DNA from: Bog-756 sp963737625
GTDB lineage: Bacteria > Actinomycetota > Acidimicrobiia > Acidimicrobiales > RAAP-2
DNA length: 64,000 nt
NCBI GenBank assembly: GCA_963737625.1
Contig: CAVTTK010000002.1
Coordinates: 558,001 to 622,000, forward strand
Reading direction: 5' to 3'
Shown in pieces: positions 35,169 through 43,458 of the stretch. The translations under genes were made by a program, and so were the position numbers. Below the pieces are notes generated by a model. The model was not told where the DNA came from, made no database searches, and worked only from the letters and a program-made list of their open reading frames with translations. Positions within the stretch are counted from its first letter, which is position 1, and each line of letters starts with the position of its first letter.

Positions 35169-36269
35169 TCACGCCTCTCTGCGTTCCTCGGCCACCACCT
35201 CGTGGATCCTCTGGCGGAACCTGGCCATCGAGTATGCCTCGGCGTGGTCCCGTAGGGCCTCCGTACTCCATCCGGTGGTGATCAGCAGGCTGACGGCGTC
35301 GGCGATGAGCCGAGGCTCGGGCCGGTCGAAGAAGACGCCGGTGGTCCCCTCCACGGTGGTATCCAGAAAGCCACCCCACCGCAGGGCTGCCGTCGGCTTC
35401 CCGAATGTCGCTGCCTCCACCGGCGTGAGCCCGAAATCCTCGTGTGAGGCGGCCACGAGGCCAGAGCACGACCGGTACAGCCACCGGAGCGTGGCATCGT
35501 CCACCCGACCCATCACCGTGACGTTGGATGGCGCGCTGGCGCGGATGGCGTCCTCCAGGGGCCCGGACCCCACCACCACCAGCCGCTGGTCGGGCAAGAA
35601 CCGGAAGGCCTCGGCGACCTCCTGCACGTTCTTATATGTCAACAGCCTGGAGACGCACAGCAGATACCCGGGCTCGAGGCCTGGAGCCTCGGTCTGGGCT
35701 CCTTCCGGGTCGACCTCGACGGCCGGCGGTACCACTTCGGCATCGATCCCGTACAGGTCGCTCACCCGCTGGCGAACCGCCGTCGAGTTGACCAGGTAGC
35801 GATGGGCCGTGGCCGCCGCCTTGTGGTCCCAGCGTCGGAGCGAGGGTGCCAGCAACGACAGGGTGGCCGACGCCCACCGGGAGGAGCCGTCGAGATAGCG
35901 ATCGGTCTGGTAGAGCCACCGGGCCGGCGTGTGACAGTAGACGACCTTCCTCCCGGTGACGTGGGTGCCGTGTGCCCATCCGCTGGAGGAGCAGATGGCC
36001 ACGTCGGTCTCGACGGTGAGCCGCGCGAACGACGGGGCGAGCACCGGCAGGGCGAGGCGGTGGTGGGAGCGGAGGGCGCCGATCCGGTCGAGGGGCAGCG
36101 TGCGGATGTCCAGCGCTCCGAACTCGGGGAACGTGCCGTCCCGATCGTACAGGGCAGTGTGGATCGGGGCCTCGGGAAAGGCCTCGGACAAGGCGAGCAC
36201 CACCCGTTCGGCCCCGCCGCGCTGGGTCAGATAGTCGTGAACGAGCGCCACCGGGCCGGAGGTCGTCAC
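35169..36269 (-). CDS. GT4 family glycosyltransferase (mannosyltransferase-like)
   Basis: A 366-residue GT-B transferase. The opening PVALVHDYLTQRGGAERVVLALSEAFPEAPIHTALYD is a well-known motif of mannosyl/rhamnosyl GT4 enzymes of polysaccharide loci. Donor domain: LLCVSRLLTYKNVQEVAEAF; EX7E motif: EDFGLTPVEAATFGKPTAA. The conserved CHTPARWLYQ segment lies in the acceptor site. The GTG at 36269 is preferred over an earlier in-frame ATG at 36365 because homologous sequence starts there. Confidence 0.84.
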   Translation of the reverse strand: MTTSGPVALVHDYLTQRGGAERVVLALSEAFPEAPIHTALYDRDGTFPEFGALDIRTLPLDRIGALRSHHRLALPVLAPSFARLTVETDVAICSSSGWAHGTHVTGRKVVYCHTPARWLYQTDRYLDGSSRWASATLSLLAPSLRRWDHKAAATAHRYLVNSTAVRQRVSDLYGIDAEVVPPAVEVDPEGAQTEAPGLEPGYLLCVSRLLTYKNVQEVAEAFRFLPDQRLVVVGSGPLEDAIRASAPSNVTVMGRVDDATLRWLYRSCSGLVAASHEDFGLTPVEAATFGKPTAALRWGGFLDTTVEGTTGVFFDRPEPRLIADAVSLLITTGWSTEALRDHAEAYSMARFRQRIHEVVAEERREA

Positions 36270-36466
36270 GCGGTAGCACCACCCCTCGATGCGGGGACGA
36301 CACCGAATCCTTCGGGTGCACCAGTGTCGGCCCCGGAGCTGGCGGCGGTGGTCGGCAGGGCTCACTCCTCTCGGTTCATTGAATCTCTCGGGTCGGGCCG
36401 TGGTCCGCCCTGCACCTCGGACCTATCCCGGGTTGAGCGTACGCGCCGGGCCGGGCCGGGGCTGCG

Positions 36467-37123
36467 ATGACCGGGACGGTCGGGGGTGGAGTTCGCGGTC
36501 GAGGGGGCGGGTCGGGCGACGGCTACACTCCGCAGGTCCACTTCCTCTTCGTCTGCACCGCCAACATCTGCCGGTCCCCGATGGCAGCAGCACTGTTCGC
36601 CGAACAGATCGAGCGTCTGCCCGATCCTGTCGAAGTGTCCTCGGCCGGGATCAGCGCCGTCGGTGAGCTGGCCGGCCGGGCCGTGCCCGACGAGGTGCTC
36701 GAGGTCATGGCACCCTACGGGATCGACCTCCGTGCTCACCGGAGTCAGGTGCTCACCCAGCCCATGGTGGAGGGAGCTGACCTGATCATCGGTATGGGTC
36801 GTCGTCATGTTCAAGAGGCGATCCTCATGGACCCGCCGAGCTGGCCGAAGTCGTTCATGCTGAAAGAACTGATCAGGAGGGGGGCAGAGCTCGGCCCCCG
36901 GCGCACCGACCAGGGCTTCCGTTCGTGGATCGATTTGGTGCACGGGGACCGGACCCGTCGGGAGCTGGCCAACCGATCTCGCTCCGACGACGTCGAGGAC
37001 CCCTACGGCCGCCCGCTGGCCGAGTACCGCTCCCGGGCGGCCGAGCTGGCCGCGCTGACCTCCCAGCTCGCCCTTCTCCTGTGGCCCGAGGAGGCGGTCC
37101 CCCTCGACATGTCCTTGGGGTAG
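36467..37123 (+). CDS. Low-molecular-weight protein tyrosine phosphatase (Wzb-like)
   Basis: A 218-residue phosphatase. The P-loop CTANICRS (C-x5-R-S, about residue 30) and the general-acid loop DVEDPYG near residue 185 are intact. It probably dephosphorylates the tyrosine tail of the BY-kinase at 24771, as Wzb does for Wzc. It is longer than the usual 150 residues, with an inserted helical region (PPSWPKSFMLKELIRRG). The start is odd: the normal family N-terminus (HFLFVC) would begin at codon 24, GTC, which is not a start codon but has TACACT 6 nt before it. The ATG at 36467 adds a Gly-rich leader. Confidence 0.85.
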   Translation: MTGTVGGGVRGRGGGSGDGYTPQVHFLFVCTANICRSPMAAALFAEQIERLPDPVEVSSAGISAVGELAGRAVPDEVLEVMAPYGIDLRAHRSQVLTQPMVEGADLIIGMGRRHVQEAILMDPPSWPKSFMLKELIRRGAELGPRRTDQGFRSWIDLVHGDRTRRELANRSRSDDVEDPYGRPLAEYRSRAAELAALTSQLALLLWPEEAVPLDMSLG

Positions 37124-37205
37124 GGACGGTGACCGGCTCATCGGGCGCTGGTGGCTGAGGGCCCGGAGGCTTCCGCCGTCGGCTCCGTGGGCTCATGACG
37201 TAGCG

Positions 37206-37688
37206 GTGCGCTTGGTCGCAGGGGGTCGCACCCGCGGCGATCGACCGGCCTTCCGAGTCGATGTGCGAGCGCTGGAGTCCACGTGCGAACATGGCGAGGT
37301 GGTCGAAGGATGTCGGATCAGAGAGCTCCCCGATGGCGGCCGGGAGTTCGTGCTGGATGACACTTCGCTCTCGTTCATCCGCATCGACCACCAGTCGAGG
37401 CTGCGGTTCGGTCGCACCGAAGTAATGATCGGGAGTCCGTTCGTGTTGGAGGTGGGCGGGGTCGTCCACCACCTGAACCCGCAGCGTTGGGACGGACTGG
37501 GTCCGTTGGTGGCGCTCTACCCCAGTTCCGTCCGCTGGCTGTGGACCTCTCCCGAGGGTGAGTTGAAGGTGATCTTCCAACACGGTGCCGTGCTCACCGT
37601 TTCCGTCGACCGGTCGACCACGGCATGGTCGGTCGGCAACGTCTACGCCGTGACCGGCGAGCCCTCCTCCGAGCCCACCGGGGAGTGA
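37206..37688 (+). CDS. DUF6188-like protein
   Basis: A 160-residue, probably cytosolic, all-beta protein. The order DTSLSFIRIDHQSRLRFGRTEVMIGSPFVLE, then LVALYPSSVRW and GELKVIFQHGAVLTVSVDRSTTAWSV resembles DUF6188 proteins, a recollection rather than a search. Function unknown. The GTG at 37206 has no clear ribosome-binding site. It could be the last gene of the phosphatase transcript, 82 bp downstream. Confidence 0.6.
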   Translation: MRLVAGGRTRGDRPAFRVDVRALESTCEHGEVVEGCRIRELPDGGREFVLDDTSLSFIRIDHQSRLRFGRTEVMIGSPFVLEVGGVVHHLNPQRWDGLGPLVALYPSSVRWLWTSPEGELKVIFQHGAVLTVSVDRSTTAWSVGNVYAVTGEPSSEPTGE

Positions 37689-37736
37689 GGGCCGGCCCAG
37701 AGGGCTACTGCGCCGCCGCCGGCCGCACCTCTGGAG

Positions 37737-38660
37737 TCAGCCGGCCAGGAGCTCAGGGTGCCGCGAAGCCACCATCCTGAGCATCCCCTCCCGCCATCCG
37801 ACCGACGTCGTGCCCACCAGCTGATGCATCCGGGTGAGATCGATCTGGACGCTGTCGATAGTGTTCTCGGTCGGGGCGAAGGTGGCCGGCAGACCGGTCA
37901 GCTCGGAGAAATAGCTGCACCATTCCTCGATGCTGACCGCGTCGTCACCGCCCCAGTTCACCGTGGTGGCCGGCGTCGTGGCCGCTCCCAGCAGCTTGGG
38001 AACCATGGCGACGATATCGTCCTGGTGCAGAGGGTGGTAGACGCTTGGTGCGTCGAGGTGCACCGGGATATCGCTGCCGTTGATCATCATCTCGAGGTGG
38101 ATAGCCGGCCAGCCCCCCCGATCGCCGTAGGGCACCGAGAGGCGGGCCACCGTCGTGGGGAGGCCGAACCGTTGGGCCGCCCATCGTGCCGTGGCCTCAG
38201 CGGCGATCTTGGAGATGCTGTAGGTGCGGAGGAAGGGCCAGACTCCGTGGTTGTCGCCGAGCAGGTCCTCCTCGGCGAACACGTGATGCCCGAGCGGCTT
38301 GTACACGCCGGTCGTCGAACAGTGGAGGAAGGCGGCGGCGGCTTGGTGGTGCTCCATCAGCCATGCCAGGCCCCCGCTGTTGGCGTCGAGATCCAGTGTC
38401 CAGTCGTTGGTCTTGGATACGGCGAAGTTGACGACATAGTCAGCGTCCTGGGGCAGGCCGGCCACGTCTCCGGTCGCCAGGTCGATGGGAACGCAGCGGA
38501 TGCCAGCCGACTCCAGCCGGCGGCGGGCGTCTTCATCCTTGAATCGGGCGGCCCCGATGACCTCGTTCTGCTCAGCCAGCGCCAGGGCCACCGGCTCGGC
38601 TACCTGGCCGGTGACACCGGTCACCACAATGGTCTTTCCCTGCAGTGGGGCGGTGGCCAT
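37737..38660 (-). CDS. NAD-dependent epimerase/dehydratase family protein
   Basis: A 307-residue extended short-chain dehydrogenase. Rossmann motif VTGVTGQVAEPVALAL (G-x2-G-x2-A), a catalytic Ser in LHCSTTGVYKP and the YSISK catalytic Tyr/Lys. The C-terminal part (VNWGGDDAVSIEEWCSYFSELTG) is that of nucleotide-sugar or related epimerases, but the substrate is not evident. GAGGAG lies 9 nt before the ATG. Its position at the edge of the polysaccharide locus may be coincidental. Confidence 0.82.
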   Translation of the reverse strand: MATAPLQGKTIVVTGVTGQVAEPVALALAEQNEVIGAARFKDEDARRRLESAGIRCVPIDLATGDVAGLPQDADYVVNFAVSKTNDWTLDLDANSGGLAWLMEHHQAAAAFLHCSTTGVYKPLGHHVFAEEDLLGDNHGVWPFLRTYSISKIAAEATARWAAQRFGLPTTVARLSVPYGDRGGWPAIHLEMMINGSDIPVHLDAPSVYHPLHQDDIVAMVPKLLGAATTPATTVNWGGDDAVSIEEWCSYFSELTGLPATFAPTENTIDSVQIDLTRMHQLVGTTSVGWREGMLRMVASRHPELLAG

Positions 38661-39160
38661 GGGCAATCTCCTCGGTAGGATGGTTGGGGTGGACTGGGCG
38701 ATGACTCGGGTGACGGTCAGCGCCGCACGGGTCGGAGTCCGGAACTCGGTCGCCGGCCGATACTAGACATCCGGTGAGGCCCCGTCGGTCCGGTCGACCC
38801 CTGGCCCGGAAGGGCAGCGGGCCGCCGACGCCGGCCCCCGGAGTTGGCCCGGTTGACCGTCCGAGGGGATCTGGCAGGTCAGAACTGCAGGCGAGGGGGG
38901 TTCCCCCGGGCTGCCGCCCCCCGCTCCGGGATAGGCCCGAGGAGGTATTGGAGCACCTGGACGGGGTACCCGGTGAGACCCGGGCGACGGCCCGACGGCG
39001 GCTCGAGAGGAGCATCTCTGTGGACACCACGGTCAGGCCTGGGCCATACTGTACGTTCCGCCTGTTTTTGCCGGGAGGCCGCATATTCCCAGGTCACCGG
39101 AGATTACGATCGGCGAGCTATCCACCGAACCCAACCGCAATTTTAGGAAGTGACGTTCTC
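38661..39160 (+). promoter_or_regulatory. Divergent control region of the epimerase and whiB genes
   Basis: A 500-bp gap with no convincing gene. The whiB-proximal half is AT-richer. TACGAT at 39105-39110 is a likely -10 for whiB, leaving a leader of about 45 nt that contains AGGAAG (39145-39150). No matching -35 is clear, which is common for regulated actinobacterial promoters. I see no operator repeats. Confidence 0.45.
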
Positions 39161-39391
39161 ATGAGTGCCACCTGGCGCAAGCACGCAGCCTGCCGGGGCA
39201 TCGATCCTGATGTGTTCTACCCGGTCTCCGACGAGGAGTCCGACGAGGCCAAGGCCATCTGCGACCAGTGCGCCGTGCGAGAGTCGTGCCTGGAGCACGC
39301 CCTGGCCAATCGTGAGCGCGAAGGGGTCTGGGGTGGGACCACCGAGCGCGAGCGTCGGCGCATCCACCGCCAGCGCCGCAAGTCAGCCTGA
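39161..39391 (+). CDS. whiB: WhiB family transcriptional regulator
   Basis: A 76-residue iron-sulfur regulator. Four cluster cysteines are visible: Cys in HAACRG, then Cys-x2-Cys-x5-Cys in AICDQCAVRESCLEHAL. The GVWGGT turn and the basic tail RERRRIHRQRRKSA complete the family pattern. WhiB proteins bind a [4Fe-4S] cluster and a sigma factor to control development, redox response or drug tolerance. AGGAAG lies 10 nt before the ATG. The whiB1/2/3 subgroup is not resolved. Confidence 0.92.
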   Translation: MSATWRKHAACRGIDPDVFYPVSDEESDEAKAICDQCAVRESCLEHALANREREGVWGGTTERERRRIHRQRRKSA

Positions 39392-39472
39392 GGCCCGACT
39401 GCGTCGGACAGGACCAGCCCGGCGGACCGGTCGATGGCGGCGAAGTCATCAGTGTCGCCCCGGAAGGTGGGC

Positions 39473-40066
39473 GTGACCGGTTCATCCCCTGACCAGCGGG
39501 TCGCCTCGCTCGTCGGGGCCGTCCTGACGCACCAGCCGATGGATGAGCGGGAGGTTCTCTCCCGTTCCATCATCGTGGCGGAGCTGGACCGGTTGGACCG
39601 ACCCTTCGACGAGGGCGCCGATCTGACCCATGTCACGGCCTCGGCCATCATCGTGGGAGCCCGCGGGGTGGTGCTGCACCGACACCGACGGCTCCGCCGG
39701 TGGATGCAGCCCGGTGGCCACGTCGAGACGGGGGAGTGGCCGTCAGACGCCGCTCTGCGTGAGAGCGTCGAGGAGACAGGGATTCCGGTGGGCCACCCGA
39801 CGGCCGGCCCGACGTTGGCCCATGTGGACGTGCATCGGGCCGCGAGGGACCATGTCCATCTGGACCTCCGCTACCTGGTCCTGGGTTCGGATGTTCCCCC
39901 GGTCCCCGGACCAGGTGAGAGCCAAGAGGTGGCCTGGTTCAGCTGGGAAGCGGCCTTCGACATTGCCGACGACGCGCTGGCCGGGGGCCTGCGGTCAGCC
40001 CATAGGCTGATCGGGGCTTCGGCCGGGGACTCCGACCACCTGGTCCGCCGACGAGAGGATCCCTGA
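39473..40066 (+). CDS. Nudix hydrolase
   Basis: A 197-residue hydrolase of nucleoside-diphosphate-linked compounds. The Nudix box is complete: GGHVETGEWPSDAALRESVEETGI (G-x5-E-x7-R-E-x2-E-E-x-G, written here with its two halves joined). Substrate unknown. The GTG at 39473 has GGAAGG 5 nt upstream; an ATG at 39434 is a longer alternative. Its stop overlaps the following ATG (TGATG), so it is co-translated with the zinc-ribbon protein. Confidence 0.86.
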   Translation: MTGSSPDQRVASLVGAVLTHQPMDEREVLSRSIIVAELDRLDRPFDEGADLTHVTASAIIVGARGVVLHRHRRLRRWMQPGGHVETGEWPSDAALRESVEETGIPVGHPTAGPTLAHVDVHRAARDHVHLDLRYLVLGSDVPPVPGPGESQEVAWFSWEAAFDIADDALAGGLRSAHRLIGASAGDSDHLVRRREDP

Positions 40067-40782
40067 TGGCCGAGCCGTTCGACATCCTGATGCAGGTGCA
40101 GGAGCGCGACACCACGGCGGCCCAGCTGCGGCACCGGAGGGAGGCGCTGCCCGAACGGGCCCTCCTGGCTGACGTGGACGACCATCGGTCTCGTCTGGAG
40201 CGGTCGATCGGGGAGCTACAGGCCCAGGTCGACGAACTGGCCGGTAGGCAGCGCCACCTGGAGGAGCAGATCGCCGCCACGGCCAAGCGACGGCACGAGA
40301 TCGAGCAGCGCATGCAGTCCGGAGCCGTCTCCGCATCGCGGGATCTCCAGGCCATGGACCACGAAGTGGGCCAGCTGGCCGAGCGCCAGTCCCATCTTGA
40401 GGAGGAGGAGCTGGTGCTCCTCGAGGAGCAGGACCCCCTCGACGCCAGGTTGGACGAGGACCGGAGCACGTCGGCGTCCCTGGCCATCGACGCCGAGCGC
40501 CTCAGGGCATCGATTGCCGAGGCAGAGATCGAGATCGACGCGGCCATTGCCGCCGAGGTGGAGGTCCGCCACCGGTTGTTCCCCGACCTCCCCCCCGAGT
40601 TGGCGGAGCGGTACGAACTCCTCCGGTCCCGGCTCGGTGGGGTCGGCGCGGCGCGCCTGGTGGCCGACCGCTGCGACGGCTGCCATCTGACGCTGCCGTC
40701 AGTGGAGGTGGAGCGCATCCGCCGCCTGCCCCCCGACGAATTCGCCACCTGCCCGCAGTGCGACCGGATCCTCGTGCACTGA
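40066..40782 (+). CDS. Coiled-coil protein with C4 zinc ribbon (DUF164-like)
   Basis: A 238-residue protein. Residues 10-150 form a long coiled coil (heptads such as RQRHLEEQIAATAKRRHEIEQR), followed by a zinc ribbon with CDGC and CPQC pairs near the C-terminus. This architecture matches mycobacterial Rv2229c-type proteins, of unknown function, perhaps nucleic-acid binding. The next gene encodes a histidine phosphatase, the same order I recall for Rv2229c-Rv2228c, which supports the family assignment. Confidence 0.82.
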   Translation: MAEPFDILMQVQERDTTAAQLRHRREALPERALLADVDDHRSRLERSIGELQAQVDELAGRQRHLEEQIAATAKRRHEIEQRMQSGAVSASRDLQAMDHEVGQLAERQSHLEEEELVLLEEQDPLDARLDEDRSTSASLAIDAERLRASIAEAEIEIDAAIAAEVEVRHRLFPDLPPELAERYELLRSRLGGVGAARLVADRCDGCHLTLPSVEVERIRRLPPDEFATCPQCDRILVH

Positions 40783-40810
40783 GCCGGTCTGCGATCCCGA
40801 AGCGAGAGCG

Positions 40811-41407
40811 ATGCTGATCCTGGTCCGACACGGTGAATCCACCGGCAACGCCGACGGTCTCCTCCTCGGACGGATCGATGCGCCCCTCACCGAGCGGGGT
40901 GTGGCCCAGGCCGAGACGGTGGGGCCGCTGGTCGGTGGGGCCACAAGGGTGATCTCCAGCTCGCTCCAACGAGCCCGGCGGACTGCCGAGGTGCTGGGCA
41001 CCGGGCTTCCCATCGAGATCGACGACCGGTGGATCGAAGTGGACTACGGGGAGTTCGACGGGCGCCCGCTGCGCTCCCTCCCCGACGAGGTGTGGGCCCG
41101 ATGGCGATCGGACCCGGACTTCCGACCGCCCGGAGGGGAGACGCTGCGAGAGGCCGGAACCAGGGTGCGTGCGGCGTGCGAGGAGCTGTTTGCCATAGAC
41201 GGGGAGGGAGCGCGGGGCCCGGGTGCCGTCGTGGTGGTCAGTCACGTCTCACCCATCAAGGCCGCCACGTGCTGGGCCCTGGGCCTCGGCGACGAGGGGG
41301 CGTGGCGCCTCTACCTGGCCACGGCGTCCCTCACCCGTATCGACTGGGGGGCATCGGGACCTGTCCTGGCCCGGTTCAACGAGACTCCGTGGTCGGAGCG
41401 GAGATGA
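40811..41407 (+). CDS. Histidine phosphatase family protein
   Basis: A 198-residue phosphatase with the catalytic RHGE (LVRHGESTGNADG), the Arg-containing SSLQRARRTAEVLG, an acid in IEVDYGEFDGRP and the second His in VVSHVSPIKA. The pattern is close to cobalamin-pathway alpha-ribazole phosphatases (CobC) and phosphoglycerate-mutase-like proteins. In mycobacteria the corresponding domain is fused to RNase HI (Rv2228c); here it stands alone. Substrate unknown. It follows the zinc-ribbon gene by 28 bp. Confidence 0.85.
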   Translation: MLILVRHGESTGNADGLLLGRIDAPLTERGVAQAETVGPLVGGATRVISSSLQRARRTAEVLGTGLPIEIDDRWIEVDYGEFDGRPLRSLPDEVWARWRSDPDFRPPGGETLREAGTRVRAACEELFAIDGEGARGPGAVVVVSHVSPIKAATCWALGLGDEGAWRLYLATASLTRIDWGASGPVLARFNETPWSERR

Positions 41408-41440
41408 CCGCGGCGGCTTGGACCCCCTCGGGGAGGCGGC

Positions 41441-42076
41441 TCATCGGAGGACCCGGTCGACCGTGAACACGGTGATCTCCTCGGCCCGGATGGCGGAGTG
41501 CCCCGATTCGAACCGCAGGGCGCTCCAGGCTTGCCAGCCGGTGATCACGTGGAGGGTCTCCAGCGCCTCCGGTGCCTGGGCGCCTCGGGCGGCGATCTCC
41601 GGGCGCAGGATCACCTCCAGCTGATGGCGGAGCAACCTCCGCTGGTGGGCCAGCACCTTGGTCAGCGCCGCCGTGGCCGGCAGCCGGGCGTAGGACGCTC
41701 GGAACACCGGACCCACCGCCTCGAACAGCCGCCGCCGTTGGCGGGCGATGACCCGGATCCTCATCTCGGCCGGACCATGGGCCGGAATGACGGTGGTGAG
41801 GGCACTGTACTGCGACGCCCTCCGCTCAACGGCCAGGGTGAAGAGCTGGTCGAGGTTGGTGAAGTGGTGGAACACCAGGCGGTCCGAGACCCCGGCGCGG
41901 GCAGCCACCTGCCGGGCCCCCGGACTGGGATTGCCGCCGTTGATCAGGTCGATCGTGGCGTCGAGGAGGAACGCGCGGGTTCGGCTTCCGCGTGCCGCCC
42001 TCCGGTCCACCATCGGGTCCGGAGGTCGGTAGTCGCCCTCGGCGTCGCCACCGGATGCCTCGCATCGGCCTGCCAT
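41441..42076 (-). CDS. TetR family transcriptional regulator
   Basis: A 211-residue regulator. DNA-binding domain at about residues 28-75: GSRTRAFLLDATIDLINGG, then ARQVAARAGVSDRLVFHHFTNLDQLF with the helix-turn-helix and the HHF(T)N recognition end. The C-terminal domain is a helical ligand-binding fold. GAGGGG precedes the ATG. Its own promoter overlaps a palindrome at 42135-42148, so it probably represses itself. The downstream gene converges; the upstream amidohydrolase gene is on the same strand. Confidence 0.88.
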   Translation of the reverse strand: MAGRCEASGGDAEGDYRPPDPMVDRRAARGSRTRAFLLDATIDLINGGNPSPGARQVAARAGVSDRLVFHHFTNLDQLFTLAVERRASQYSALTTVIPAHGPAEMRIRVIARQRRRLFEAVGPVFRASYARLPATAALTKVLAHQRRLLRHQLEVILRPEIAARGAQAPEALETLHVITGWQAWSALRFESGHSAIRAEEITVFTVDRVLR

Positions 42077-42130
42077 CGCCCCTCGGTCCTTTCGACATCG
42101 ACCCCACCGGAGGGGGTCGTGGCCGATGAA

Positions 42131-42155
42131 ATTATGCGTCCTGACGCAGAAAGGG
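42131..42155 (-). promoter_or_regulatory. Promoter with operator for the TetR gene
   Basis: On the reverse strand TTGCCC and CATAAT are separated by 16 bp, and a perfect palindrome TGCGTC-CT-GACGCA (42135-42148) fills the spacer and touches the -10. This is the usual arrangement for TetR autorepression. It lies 55-80 bp before the start codon. Confidence 0.6.
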
Positions 42156-42198
42156 CAAGTCGTGAGGGTCGACGGCCCGGCTTCCACGTTCCTGGTCG

Positions 42199-43458
42199 TC
42201 AGGGCACGGGTCGGACGACATCGGGTAGATGGTCCTTGACCAGTCGTCCGCCCTTGATCACGGCCACCAGGTGGTCGCGCTCCGCCAGCAGGCCCAGGTC
42301 GGCGAGTGGGTCGCCGTCCACTACGACCAGGTCGGCCAGTTTGCCCACGGTCACGGTGCCCAACTCGTCCCCCCTGCCCATCAGCTCGGCGCCATGCTTG
42401 GTCGCCCACCGGATGACGTCCAGAGCCGGAATCCCGACCTCGTCGGCGTAGAACCCCAGCTCCTGGCCGTAGTGGCCATGGGGCAGGCCGATGGCCCCGT
42501 AGTCGTCACCGAGCACCAGGCGCATGCCGGCGGCGTTGGCCCGGGGCAGGACGTCGGCCATGGCGTCGATGTCCTCCTTCATACTGTCGGTGAAACCCAG
42601 GGATACACCGTCCATCGACTGGAGGAACCGGGAGGGGAACAGCATGGAGGGCACCACCGGCGTCCCCGAGGCCACGATCCGCTCGATGCACTCGTCGTCC
42701 ATCCCGTCCGCGTGGTCGATGACGTCGATGGCCAGGTCCAGGGCCATGTGGATGGCCTCGCGGTTGGCGATATGGCCCCGGACCTTGACGCCTCGGAGGT
42801 GGGCCGCCTCAATCCCCGCAGCCATCTCCTCGCGTGACATCTCGAGCTGTTCCTTCGGCCCGATGGTGCCGTGGCCGCCGGTGACGAACATCTTGATGAT
42901 CTCGGCGCCTTCTTTGATCTCGGTCCGTACCGACCGCCGGAACTCATCGGGCCCGTCGCTCGGCCGGATGGCTCCGAGTGCCCCGACCTGCCAGTGCGGT
43001 GGGAAGCTACGGTCCCCGGCATGTCCGGTTGTGCTGACGTCACGGCTGCACGGGACCAGTCGGGGACCGGGGATCAGCCCTCGGTCGATGGCCACCTTCA
43101 TGGAGGCGTCGATGGCGAACGGGGCCCCGGCCGAGACCGCACTGGTGAAGCCACACTGGACCAGGAGCGCAAGGCTGTTGACGGCGCGGACCGCCTGGAG
43201 GGCCATCGGCTCCTCCAGCCCGAACGGTGCCGGCGTGCTCCCGAGGTTGTGGTAGGTGGCGTGGAAATGACAGTTGACCATGCCGGGCATCACGGTATGG
43301 CCCGAACAGTCGACGACCCGGTCCCCGGGTCGTGACTCCGGCAGCGCTCCGGGCCCTACCGCGGTGATCCGGTCACCGTCCACGACCACGTGGGCGTGGG
43401 GTAGCACGGTGCGGTCTCCCTCGATCACCGAGGCATTGAGGAGCGCCAGACGGGTCAC
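42199..43458 (-). CDS. Amidohydrolase family protein
   Basis: A 419-residue metal-dependent hydrolase of the imidazolonepropionase-like group. HFHA (the HxH metal site) follows MPGMVNC near residue 63; the bridging Lys is probably in IIKMFVTGGHG; later His residues lie in KVRGHIANREAIHMAL and DVIDHADGM; the final Asp in LGDDYG. The C-terminal strand KLADLVVVDGDPL is typical. Substrate is unknown. Its GTG overlaps the stop of the alcohol dehydrogenase gene (GTGA), so the two act in one operon. Confidence 0.85.
   Translation of the reverse strand: MTRLALLNASVIEGDRTVLPHAHVVVDGDRITAVGPGALPESRPGDRVVDCSGHTVMPGMVNCHFHATYHNLGSTPAPFGLEEPMALQAVRAVNSLALLVQCGFTSAVSAGAPFAIDASMKVAIDRGLIPGPRLVPCSRDVSTTGHAGDRSFPPHWQVGALGAIRPSDGPDEFRRSVRTEIKEGAEIIKMFVTGGHGTIGPKEQLEMSREEMAAGIEAAHLRGVKVRGHIANREAIHMALDLAIDVIDHADGMDDECIERIVASGTPVVPSMLFPSRFLQSMDGVSLGFTDSMKEDIDAMADVLPRANAAGMRLVLGDDYGAIGLPHGHYGQELGFYADEVGIPALDVIRWATKHGAELMGRGDELGTVTVGKLADLVVVDGDPLADLGLLAERDHLVAVIKGGRLVKDHLPDVVRPVP

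Noticed and set aside
41495..41515. GATTCGAACC resembling a tRNA T-loop
   Set aside because: It is inside the TetR coding sequence, and no acceptor or anticodon stem can be folded around it.
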